A stretch of DNA of 64,000 nucleotides from Pseudovirgaria hyperparasitica (taxonomy: Eukaryota > Ascomycota > Dothideomycetes > Acrospermales > Acrospermaceae): contig NW_022985559.1 in the NCBI RefSeq assembly GCF_010093815.1, positions 1,439,117-1,503,116 of the forward strand. Reading direction: 5' to 3'. Shown one piece after another: positions 35,294-45,037 of the stretch; the first letter of the stretch is position 1, and every line of letters starts with the position of its first letter. Both the position numbers and the translations under genes were made by a program. The notes below the pieces were generated by a model. The model did no database searches. It had not been told where the DNA came from and saw only the letters and a list, made by a program, of their open reading frames with translations.

Positions 35294-36264
35294 TTTGAAA
35301 GATGGTGTATCTAACTACAAAGAGACAAAAATGAGGGAGTGAGTGAGTGAGTGATTGAAGCACTGAATGAAGCCTTTGGAAGGGAATCGAAGTGTGGTAG
35401 TACAACAACGAGGAAACGACAGGGCAAAGAGAGTGGACGGTATAGCGTCCCTTTAAAGGACATCCACTCCTATGTCGAAGCCGTGGGAAAAGGAGTGTGT
35501 TTCATTATGACTTGCCTGTCTATGGCTAGACTCGCTCAATCGCCTTCATCAAGATGGCGGGCTTGGGGCCAATACAAGCTTTGATAGTGGGCCTGAGGCT
35601 GAAAACCGCCCAATCAGTGCATGCGTTCGGCCGACCAAGCGCCAGAGTCGATACACACTCGTACTGGTACTGGATCCTAGGATCGCGCTGGAGACGCCCG
35701 TCATTTGGAACCGATAGTTGCGCTTACCAATATACGCTTCGTGGGACCTACTAGTAGGCTAGCACACTGACTTTTGGGCGCTTGGAGAGTCAGTACCGCG
35801 AAGCGGGAACCACAGACCGCAAAACAAGCCTTTGCGGCTGACTTGGCTTTACTTGGCGATGACATGCACGAACCGTCAGATCGTAATCGAGGACGGGGAC
35901 GGGGACGGGGATCCGGGATCAAAAGATGTCTACGATTAGAGTAATACCTAAAAGTGAAGCTCTACATACATCTTCGCTCTCTAACTACTCTAGCCACTGT
36001 CATTACATTACATCTGACTACAATCTATCTGTTCAGCCACTGACAGCAAAACCTTCGCTTAAAAGGCTATCCCTAGTAAAGACATCCTCAGGAATACGAG
36101 ACTAGGGAATCAGAAGTTCAGCAGAAGGGACATATCTTGAACTGAGCCAGCCTGACTGGAAATTCGTTCGTTCACAGCAGAACATTGATGGAAGTCTTGC
36201 AAGTATGGCGGAAGCATGTAAAGGAACTTCAGGACCGCTTTAGCACGGACAAGTCCGACATATA
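35294..36264. other. Intergenic with G-run motif
   Basis: About 970 bases. It includes four G runs at 35895-35917 (listed separately) and no supported gene. Confidence 0.5.
35895..35917 (+). other. Putative G-quadruplex motif
   Basis: Three GGGG runs spaced by AC, then ATCC and GGG: runs at 35895-35898, 35901-35904, 35907-35910 and 35915-35917. The short loops favour a folded G-quadruplex on the plus strand. It arises from a ggggac triplet repeat. Confidence 0.55.
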
Positions 36265-39154
36265 CTAGAGACTGGTAAAGACAAGCTTGGGATTTTCGCC
36301 GACGACCAAAGTTTTGATCTTTGGTAAGAGCTCTAGTATCCTAAATGGCTTTGCTATCGTATCATCTGCCCCAGCCTCCCTCGCGCGTGCAACTTGTTCG
36401 CCTCTCGCATTGGCGCTGACTACGATGATTGGCACATGTCTTTTGATCTCGCCTGTTCGCTGATACTCGCGAATCTTGCGTGTACAGGTTAAGCCATCCA
36501 TCACCGGCATCTCTACGTCCATCAGGATTACTGTGAGACTGAGGGGTGGCTCCGATTGCGCTGCCGAATCCCAGATTTCGGTACGACGAATATATTCCAA
36601 GGCTTCGGCACCATGATTGCTGATGTGGACTTTACAGCCTGCCTTGCGCAGCTGTTGCGAGAGTACTTTTTGCTGTTCAGAACTGTCAGCGTGTGTGGAT
36701 TATGCTATGCAGACTTACATTGACTATATTGTCTTCAACAAGTAATACCGCGTAACTATCCTTGACAGGCTCCACTTTGATGTCTGTGATATTGGGCGGA
36801 AGACGTGATTGACTAAGTGTACGACTCCTAGTTCTCAGTATAGCGGGTCTCTCGGGCGGAGGCGCTGTCCGAGTTGCGATAAAGAATGCAAATGTCGTAC
36901 CAACGCCTGGCTCGGATCGGATCCCTATGGCTCCGCCTTGTAGTTCGGCGAGCTTCTTGGAGATGAAAAGACCCAAGCCACTACCACCGTAAGTAATATG
37001 CGTTTTTGGCGTAGCTTGTGCGAATTTGTTAAACAGTATGCTTTGCTCTGCTAGTGATAGCCCGCAACCAGTGTCAGAGCATTCCATCCGAACAAACACT
37101 CTCCTCCCGGAGCCCCAGTCCTCTCCGGTGAGGAAATCGCCTACCGTGTGAGTTATGGGAACATACGGAAAGCCATCGCCAGCTGGAGATGAAAATTTAC
37201 TCGCGGAAGCGCTCAATCTGACATGGATCTTTCGTGTAGGCCTGTTGCGTGTAAATTTGATTGCATTCGTTAGAAGGTTAATAAGAATCTGCAGAACCCG
37301 AGACGGATCTATCATCACCCAGTCGGCTTCCAGCTCGTGAATGGATGGATCCTTGTCGGTTGTCAATTCGATACCGTTGTTCTTGCATTCAACTTCAAAC
37401 ATGTTCATGGCATCTCTCACAATGGTTGCTGGTTTTGAACGAACTGGAGTAATCGCAAGAAGATTCGAGTCCATCTTGGACAAGGTTAAGACGTCATCAA
37501 TCACGCGTTTCTGATGGAGCGAGCACGCTGTGATGGTGTTGAGTGAATCCAGGCATAGCTTTATCTCGCTATCAATTTGTTCGCGCTCGGTACCTGTCAT
37601 CGATCGAGACACCAGTGAAAGCATGCTCTTCAAAGTATCGATAGTAGAGTCTGCACACTGAAGGACGGCCGAAAGTGGGTTCCGCATCTCGTCTGATGCT
37701 CAAGTCAGTCTTTTCAGTGCCTATGCGACGCTTGAAAACGTACGTGAGGTCATGTCAATAAAAGCTTCGTGTTTTCGCTTCTCCTCCAGTGCTTCTTCGA
37801 CTCGGCTTTTCAGTATATCTTCAGCCCACTTGAACCGAGAGATATCGGTCATAGTGCCGAAGATTGACATGATGTTGCCGTCATTGTCCAGCTCTGGAAA
37901 AGCTTGACTTTCTCCCCAAACTTGGCGCGGAACACTGTCGCCAAGATCCCATGTTCGATTAAATCGTACTTGCACACGGGTCATGACCTTCTCACTTTCA
38001 AGTGTCTCCCACTGCTTTCTGAACAGGGGCAGGTCTTCCTCAAATACTGCTGCTCGCCAATTGATGTTCTGTACGTCATCCCCAAGAAGGTGCTGGTGCC
38101 CAGTAAACTCGTAGGCAAAGTTGTTGCAATACATCAATTGTCTTGTAGAGTCCAGAATATAAATACCCATTGGTGCCAGACTTGCGAAGCGCGTGAATCG
38201 GTGTTCACTTTTCCGCAGGCGCTCGAGAGCTTCAGCCCTTTTGACAGCCTCGTCCTGCACACGCTTCTGTGCATTAATGTCAACGGTATTTCCAGCCACA
38301 CTTACCAGATTTCCCATCTCATCCATGATAGGGACACAGGCGGACAGCACCCAAGTCACATCATCGACTCCTGGATCATCCTCACTCGGAGGGCGATAGT
38401 TGATACCCTTCCATCTCATCTCGAACGTAATGCTATGGCCTTGAACCAATTTGTTCCATTGTGCAATAACCAAATCTCTGTCTGGGGGATAGACGAGATC
38501 CATAAACGAGTAATCAGTGTGGAGGTCTTCAAGCTTTGGATGTAGGCTAAGACGATACCAGGAGTCCTAGAAGTATGTCAGACTGGGATTAGCTGAGACG
38601 CTGGTTCAGCTCACGTTCGCACGAATCAGAGTACCCTCAGGGGAGTATTCAAAAGTCCCAACATCACTCATCTCCATCATCGTGTAAAGGCTGGCTAGTC
38701 GTTGGTCATAACGTTTTATGTCTTGCAATCTGTGCTTAGCATCTTCGACCGAAAGACTATCGGGCCCTACGCCAACTGCCAGCCCAAATTCTATCTTTTT
38801 GTGAGATTGGGGCACCTGTCTCAGAGCACGTATGCATCTCCAACGCCCGCGGATATTGAAAGCGCCCCAAGTCGCGTCTGCGAAATCATACTCTTTTCTC
38901 CAGAGCGCGACTGTTTGACACCAGGCACGAAATCTGTGACTCGCCTCTTCATCCTTGTTTATTGTATCTGCTATCTTGTCCTGTCGGAATGCGGTATTGC
39001 CAGATACGATCCTGAAAGGGACTATTGCAGTAAGGTCAATTGGCACGAAGAAAGTTGGTCTAGGGTCTGCGTCAAGGAAGTCGTGCAGAGAAGGTAGCGC
39101 GTCTTGTTCCAAAACGTGATCCGTGATTCCTATAGATGTCGAGTCTGCGACCAT
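36265..39154 (-). CDS. Hybrid histidine kinase (PAS - HisKA - HATPase - receiver)
   Basis: Four exons, 39154-38615, 38566-37744, 37692-36719 and 36672-36265, give 914 residues. No membrane segment is visible, so it is probably cytosolic. The N-terminus (DADPRPTFFVPIDL) is typical of fungal hybrid kinases; PAS-like regions lie at about 165-310 (MSDVGTFEYSPEGTLIRAN, VYPPDRDLVIAQWNKLVQG) and about 310-430 (FTRFASLAPMGIYILDST). The phospho-accepting His is residue 455 in MTSHEMRNPLSAVLQ; its codon is split by intron 2. The ATPase domain follows with N box (LINLLTNAIKF), DTGCGLS and GGSGLGLFISKKLAELQGG. The receiver domain (about 770-905) begins AVLLVEDNIVNQKVLSQQ and has the phosphorylated Asp in VILMDVEMPVMDG and the Lys in TIAKPF. 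All catalytic residues are present. By family it feeds a Ypd1-type phosphorelay; the stimulus is unknown. Confidence 0.92.
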
Positions 39155-40096
39155 TTGCTTCCCAGGTTTGCTTTGAATTTGGTATAAGGCGCGAGTTCGA
39201 CACTAAATGCAGAAAATCCGAACAAGGATAACTCCATCAATGACGAGCGGGTAGAAATAACCTAGTTAGGGCAGGATATGCTTCGAGGAAGAGTGTTTTG
39301 GAGCGAGTAAGGACTGTAAGGTATCTGTAGCATTGCCATACTACATCGCAGCGAAAGAGTGAGGAATTTGAGTGCAGGCTACTACCTACATGTAATCTAT
39401 CGTACGCTCCTGCCCCTGTTGTTCATGTAACGAAGCTACCATATGTTCTGTATAAAGCACGTCCACGGATCAAGAGTCGATAAATGGATAGGCTTCATGA
39501 TTGATTCGAAGTATTCAATTCTTTGAAGTCCGATTTATGAAGCCGCCCGGTGTGTTAATATGCCGGTTCGGCACATAAGCGTAGACAGGACAAGTTCACC
39601 TACTTTTCCCACGCGTTCATACGTATATGTATTCATCTCATAAGTCAGTGATGCAAGTATGAGCACGTCGAATGGTGAACTCCGTTCCCTCGATCCTTGT
39701 GTCTCGTTAGGTATATGCAGTGGCGCTCCAGTGATATCCTGACTGTCATGACCAGGCACATTTCCGTGGTCTTCAGTGCCATGTTCGACATACAATCGTT
39801 GAGACAACACATGTACTGGGTGGATGGAAATGTATGGAGCAACAATAAAAGAACAGACTCAGGTAGAACCAAGGTCAAGCCAGGCTCTAGCCGCTAATGA
39901 CCTAGTGCAACTGAGCTAGAGGTGGCTTGGCTTGACCTTGGGTCCCGATTTTCGAAAGACAACACTATTCTTCGATTATTGTGCTCACTTGAGTATTCGC
40001 ACGTTCGGATAAATACATTTCCATCAGATGGCCACAGCGAAGACTGCTGTCGTATCGTGCATTCCTTAGAGGCACACGCTGCTCTCAAGGTCCCAG
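39155..40096. other. Divergent intergenic region
   Basis: About 940 bases between the histidine kinase gene (minus) and the helical-repeat gene (plus). It holds a long imperfect inverted repeat at 39869-39941 (listed separately). Confidence 0.5.
39869..39941. repeat. 73-bp imperfect inverted repeat
   Basis: Outer arms ccaaggtcaagcca (39869-39882) and tggcttgaccttgg (39928-39941) are perfect complements over 14 bp; inner arms ctctagc (39885-39891) and gctagag (39915-39921) add seven more pairs. It is about 155 bases upstream of the next start codon. It may be a short mobile-element remnant or a regulatory hairpin. Confidence 0.65.
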
Positions 40097-42565
40097 ATGC
40101 TACATGTCCTCGCAAACTTCCGCCAGCTCCAAGCCTCTTCCCTAGCTTCTAGATGCACGTATCTTCTCCGTCACACCCGCAATATTGCAGATAAATCAGA
40201 TCAGGAACGCCCCTTTGACGAAGAGACCCTTGATCGAACCACAGCCCATGCAGGTCTCAGTGATGCCGATGTGCGCAGGGTGCAAGATGTCGTTGGCGCA
40301 GCGCTCCGCAAACGCAGAGCAGCTGCGGAACCATACGTGAAAGCGCACAGAAAATATCGCGCATCAGCACCTTATAAAAAGTTGGTACGGGCGTTCGAGT
40401 TGGCGGAGGTTCAAAAGAAGGGGAAGCTCGTCAGGTCAGAGCTATGGGATGCCTACACAAATGCAAGATACCGTCTAGGCAGCGAACTACCCTCTTTGCT
40501 ATCAGAAAAAGCATGGGCTCTGCTATGGAGATCGCAAGATAGCATACCCTCGAATCCAGGGCTTCGTGCAACCCGCCTTAGATTATTGGCGGCTGATCGC
40601 GAGAAAGCGGGCTTCACAACCACATTTGCAGAAAGAATTGCCAAGGTTGAAGCCCTCTTCAATAAGGGTCACAGAGAAGAAGCTCTACAGCAATGGTCGG
40701 ATGAACATAATGAACCGACCGAGGAAGGTGATGGCTTCAGAGCCGAACATTTGAGCCTAGGAATTCGTCTGTACCAGAAGATAGGCGACTGGGACAGGAC
40801 AAAGGCATTACTTGAAGAGCTCTATAAGAACAACTCAGAGTATGATTTGAAAGTAATGGATGAGTTCATTGCCGTTCACAGTGGTCGCTTGGTCGGTCAT
40901 GAAGAGATCTGGGAGCTGTATACCTGGGTTAAGTCGGTCCTCAATGATCGCATGTCTTTGGCACAACGTGAGAGTCTGTTCGGCATATTTCACGCTCGCG
41001 GCTTTCCCGTCCACGCGGTGACCGTTCTAGAAGATATGATACGTCACGAGCAATTCGGTGATTGGACAGCTGAGACGGCACGTCTAATGTTGGACAGGAT
41101 CAGTATTCTATATGCTGCCTGCACAGACACTGATCAAGTCAATGAGGTATCCTTGACTGCTCTATCCTTTCTTCCTCTTGAATACAGCCTCGTTCTTTTC
41201 AAAAGATGGCTTCACGAAATTGTTGTTCGAGGTCAGACGCGAGCCTCTACCAAAATTGTAGAACTCATGTATGAACGAGGCTTGATTCCCCGTACTTATC
41301 ATTTGAACCTGCTATTGATGTGTTTATGGCGAAGTAACAACGGTACGATGCATTCTCAAGCGGAAGCAATCGCCTTGCAGATGTTGGGCGCAAGAAGGAG
41401 GACTCTGAAGCACGGGAAACGCACCGGACGTCAGAGGTCAAGCAGGGAGGAGCGAGAGGAGGATATGCCGGCAAAAGCTTCAAGCTACACTGGCAGTGAC
41501 CAGACTCCTAGCACCCAAAACGAGAACACAGGACCCATCGACGCTGATACCTCAGCAATCAGAAAGGCAATGTCAAAGAAAATTGAGCCTTTCTTTGAGA
41601 AGCGACAAGTACCACCAGCTGACCCCAAGACTCTCGCACAGCTTCTGCAGTACTATACTAAAGCAAGTCGCCTTTTCGACGCCCAACAACTGATGGAGTA
41701 CCTGGACGATGTTGAGCGAGAAGCGGAAGACGGACCAGCCTTCCTCGCTGAATCATCCCTTTTAGACGCGAAGGTCTACTACTATATCACCGTTGGTCGA
41801 GATGAGGAAGTATGGCATGACATCATGAACATGTCGCCGGGAATGGGGATGGCAAGATACAATGCTTCTGTTTACTATAGACTGTGGTCAGATCTTCGAA
41901 ACGCTCGTCACATCCAAGAACATGACACGAGCCGACCAGATCCTCGAGCGTTGTTGGCACACATGATCGAATGGCATCAGACAACACATCCGTCCGAGAG
42001 AGTCAGGATTTCCAAGCGTTTCATAACACTCGCCACGAGGTATACTGATCTCCCATATCTGGTCGCCACCTGCTTTCGTCAAGGCTCTGATCTGTCTGGC
42101 GCCCTCGTCGCCATGCATGTCCTCCACAAACATTTTGGCCTGGCGCCCACCCCACGGATGCTAAAGGCTCTGTTCAATCAGCTCGTCGCACTCGCTCTTC
42201 CTACCGCTACGGCCGAGGATCGTCGTGAGAACAGCCGACGTGGTGGACGATGGGGATATACTATGGTCAAAATGCTACGTTTGTACCATAATCTCTTGCT
42301 GCAACGCGTGCAATCGACCGAATTCGCGCCAAGAACTTCCGTTATCGACCTCGAGTTCAATCCGCCACTGGAAGCCGGTGGCTCGTCGCTGAGGGTATTC
42401 AACCACGCTGAATCGACGCTCGACACGTTGTCGGAGCTAATTCGCTTCATCATGGTGCGCATGTACGATCGGTCAGACGTGGAGAAGATGATTGAGCAGG
42501 CAAAGGCGGATATTGGGGTGCCCGACATGAGCACAGGAGATGTCGATGCTCTGCACGTGAGATGA
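40097..42565 (+). CDS. Mitochondrial PPR-like helical-repeat protein
   Basis: A single uninterrupted frame of 822 codons from ATG. The first 30 residues are basic and lack acids (MLHVLANFRQLQASSLASRC), which fits a mitochondrial presequence. Most of the rest consists of paired amphipathic helices with loose 35-residue spacing, for example RLYQKIGDWDRTKALLEELY, AQRESLFGIFHARGFPVHAV, KIVELMYERGLIPRTYHLNL and LLQYYTKASRLFDAQQLMEY, typical of fungal pentatricopeptide-like proteins that act in mitochondrial RNA stability or translation. A charged, disordered insert lies at about 430-490. I cannot name the orthologue. The gene has no introns, unlike most of its neighbours. Confidence 0.65.
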   Translation: MLHVLANFRQLQASSLASRCTYLLRHTRNIADKSDQERPFDEETLDRTTAHAGLSDADVRRVQDVVGAALRKRRAAAEPYVKAHRKYRASAPYKKLVRAFELAEVQKKGKLVRSELWDAYTNARYRLGSELPSLLSEKAWALLWRSQDSIPSNPGLRATRLRLLAADREKAGFTTTFAERIAKVEALFNKGHREEALQQWSDEHNEPTEEGDGFRAEHLSLGIRLYQKIGDWDRTKALLEELYKNNSEYDLKVMDEFIAVHSGRLVGHEEIWELYTWVKSVLNDRMSLAQRESLFGIFHARGFPVHAVTVLEDMIRHEQFGDWTAETARLMLDRISILYAACTDTDQVNEVSLTALSFLPLEYSLVLFKRWLHEIVVRGQTRASTKIVELMYERGLIPRTYHLNLLLMCLWRSNNGTMHSQAEAIALQMLGARRRTLKHGKRTGRQRSSREEREEDMPAKASSYTGSDQTPSTQNENTGPIDADTSAIRKAMSKKIEPFFEKRQVPPADPKTLAQLLQYYTKASRLFDAQQLMEYLDDVEREAEDGPAFLAESSLLDAKVYYYITVGRDEEVWHDIMNMSPGMGMARYNASVYYRLWSDLRNARHIQEHDTSRPDPRALLAHMIEWHQTTHPSERVRISKRFITLATRYTDLPYLVATCFRQGSDLSGALVAMHVLHKHFGLAPTPRMLKALFNQLVALALPTATAEDRRENSRRGGRWGYTMVKMLRLYHNLLLQRVQSTEFAPRTSVIDLEFNPPLEAGGSSLRVFNHAESTLDTLSELIRFIMVRMYDRSDVEKMIEQAKADIGVPDMSTGDVDALHVR

Positions 42566-42596
42566 GAGCTGTATATACCTAAATTAGCCTGTACAT

Positions 42597-42620
42597 ACCT
42601 GTACATAATTATGTACAGGT
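42597..42620. repeat. Perfect 24-bp palindrome next to an AT-rich block
   Basis: acctgtacataa joined to ttatgtacaggt, 31 bases after the helical-repeat gene's stop codon; the half-site cctgtacat also occurs just before it (42588-42596). Confidence 0.75.
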
Positions 42621-42630
42621 AGGTTGACGT

Positions 42631-42658
42631 ACCTACTAATGAGCCAACCTACTAATGA
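42631..42658 (+). repeat. Direct repeat of acctactaatga
   Basis: Two exact 12-bp copies (42631-42642 and 42647-42658) separated by four bases, between the 24-bp palindrome and the AT-rich block. They could mark an old insertion edge. Confidence 0.5.
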
Positions 42659-42684
42659 ACCATGTGATTTGAGTACAACTCCAA

Positions 42685-43300
42685 ACGCCTATATTAATAA
42701 CTATATACTTAAAATAGTATAAATTTATATAAATAAGCCTTATCTACCTCCTTAGAGACTATCTATCTAGTCTATATAAATTAAGTCTCTAATTTCTAAG
42801 CTTTTTCGTATATTTAATAGCTTAAACTATCTCTACTACTATCTCCTTCTTCTTATTATTTATAGTCTTCTTTATATATATAATATTTATAAATTACTTA
42901 TTAAGGTCTATTTTAATCTTCTTCTACTTTCTCTTTTAGACTAGACTATTATTTTAAGTCTTAAGCTTAGCTATATATATCTCTAATTATCTAATATTAG
43001 CTATTAGCTATTCTATAGACTATACTAATAAGAATAGTAGATCTTAAGTCTTATTTAATAGCTTACTATTAGATTAGAGTACCTCTACCCTATAATATAT
43101 ATCTTAAGAGCTATAAGATATATTAGCTAGATTCTATTACTATATAGAGAGAGATAGAGTCCTTAGATACTTATCTAAAAGCCTTCTTAGAAGAATAAAA
43201 ACTTGATTTTAGCTACTAGATATAGGAACTTTAGTAAATTTAATATAGTAAAATTAATTAACGTATCTATCTAACCTATCTATCTACTATATACACCAGC
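42685..43300. repeat. AT-rich RIP-like block, left
   Basis: About 600 bases of very high A+T with abundant TA and almost no CG dinucleotides or open frames, sharply different from the genes on either side. This is the signature of repeat-induced point mutation acting on a former repeat in ascomycetes. No element family can be recognised, and it looks old. Confidence 0.7.
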
Positions 43301-43488
43301 CTAGTGCTGAATAAGATCTAAGTAATGGGGATTACCTAATAGAAATCCCATAAACAATACATCCTAGTGCACGAGGTCGACCACCCACCTTGCTAATCAC
43401 AAGTACTTGAAGGCTCGCTATTCACCTTTTCCAGAGTAGAGGTTAAGCAACCTCTTCACCTACAGGCCTTCCACCTCTGCAACACATC

Positions 43489-44329
43489 ATGAGTTCATTG
43501 CAGTACCTCGGGTCTACTTCAGACTTCCTAAATCTCGGCCCGGATGCAGTCGTTAAGATGCCTAAGAAGGTTTGGGGTGGGAACCCTAATCATGAACTTA
43601 GGAACGAAGAAAACGTGACCGCGCTGAAAGTTGAGCGGCAAATCATTGAAAGTCTAGGAAACCACCCAAGGATTGTTCCGTTTGTCACGCTTTCCCTCTA
43701 ACTGCAATCGCAATGGGCTAAGTCTTGGTGACAGATATCTCGGGCCATACAAACAAACAGGTATCAAACTGGCCAAAGCAGACCACGGCAACTTGCAAGC
43801 ATACATCGATAACAACAACCAACATCTAGCTACTACTCTACGCTGGAAGTGGGTCCTACAGGCCGCCGAACCTATCGCCTATCTGCACAGCCAGGGTGTC
43901 ATCCATTCCGACCTACGCCCCGAAAACTATTTGGTACATTCGGCGGAATGCGATCTCTGGCTGTGCGACTTTGGGGGATCAATGTGTGAGAAACTGGGAT
44001 TAGATGGTGGCCACCTACCTGACGACCCGTTCTACGACCCTCGATTACCATGGGAGTCGACTCCTGCTACTGATATTTTTAGCTTGGGGTCCATCTTATA
44101 TACCATCATGACCGGACATTGGCCCTTCAGGACCGGGCCAGCGCCACGTGGTGCTGAAAAGGACGCCTTCATGGAGGAAGCAAATAAATTCTTTGCAGCA
44201 GGGCAATTTCCAGACATATCTAATGTTCCCGGTGGGAAGGTTATCAAGGGGTGTTGGGATCATACATACAGCTCAGCTGACGAAGTGGTGAAGGCCATCA
44301 GGCTGGAAATGGCAAGGATGAGCATGTAG
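43489..44329 (+). CDS. Compact protein kinase, fungal accessory type
   Basis: Two exons, 43489-43679 and 43735-44329, with a donor GTTTGT, give 261 residues, essentially a bare kinase domain. The ATP lysine is in DAVVKMPKK; the helix-C Glu is probably in VERQIIESLG. HPRIVPYLGP is formed across the intron. The catalytic loop reads VIHSDLRPENYLV: Asp and Asn are kept, but HRD is HSD and the usual Lys is Arg. LCDFGGS gives the metal-binding Asp. ATDIFSLGSILYTIMTG marks the F helix. The glycine-rich loop is weak (GSTSDFLNLG) and the C-lobe is short. It may be a reduced-activity kinase or a pseudokinase. It lies between two RIP-like AT-rich blocks and 700 bases upstream of a HET gene on the same strand. 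Its G+C content is normal, so it has not been mutated like its flanks. Confidence 0.78.
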
Positions 44330-44594
44330 GGGACTTTCCTTCTACGCTTTCTTCACGCTCGCTAAGACGTAGAAATCGGACAGCCAGTAGGAGTCGCCGG
44401 TATATCAGCTCTCTGGAAGTCCAGACCGTCGCTTTATCGGGAAGATCTCTCTTAAAACTAAAAACGAATGTAGTGCCATTGGATGAACCCGAGTTGGAAT
44501 TAAGTAAATGATCCTCCGGTTGCCGTAAGTTTCGTGGCTTTAGGAGGTTTCTCGAACTTATCGCTGGTTTCATACGTGGTCTTCTATCTAACGA

Positions 44595-44885
44595 GAAGGT
44601 TCTAGCCGCTTTATATTTCTCTTAGCATTTAAGTTATTGTAATAAACCTCTACTTAGTGGTCTAAATAAGGGCTTATTACTCTAGACTTTATCTTAATAT
44701 ATAAGGTATAAAGATTATAAATACATAAGGTATCTAAGACTCTTAAAGTAAAAGTAAATAGATTCTTATAGTAGGGTATTAATAAGATATATCTATTCTA
44801 TTAATATTATCTAGTAGAGAGAACCCTATAAATCTATCTTTACTACTTTATAGAATTTACCTCTAGGGTTTAGCTAACCCTGGGT
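44595..44885. repeat. AT-rich RIP-like block, right
   Basis: About 290 bases of the same A+T- and TA-rich character as 42685-43300, with no open frame. Together the two blocks bracket the compact kinase gene. Confidence 0.65.
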
Positions 44886-44894
44886 TCATTTCTG

Positions 44895-44936
44895 ACCTAA
44901 TTAGGTTTAGCGCCACGAATTCGCCAGCGAATTCGT
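44895..44936. repeat. Two adjacent palindromes at the edge of the AT-rich block
   Basis: acctaattaggt (44895-44906) is a perfect 12-bp palindrome; acgaattcgc-ca-gcgaattcgt (44915-44936) has perfect 10-bp arms. They stand where the AT-rich block gives way to the HET gene leader and resemble the inner part of a DNA-transposon end, which is only an inference. Confidence 0.55.
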
Positions 44937-45037
44937 AGTCCCTTACTAATAGACTTGAATCGGACTCTCACCCATTGCCACTTCTCTGGAATTGCATCCT
45001 ACATTATTGTTATTCACAGACTTTAGGTATAGACAAA

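Noticed and set aside
42685-44885. AT-rich blocks as centromere, origin or intact transposon
   Set aside because: Too short for a centromere, no open frame or matched termini found; RIP-decayed repeat is the simpler reading.
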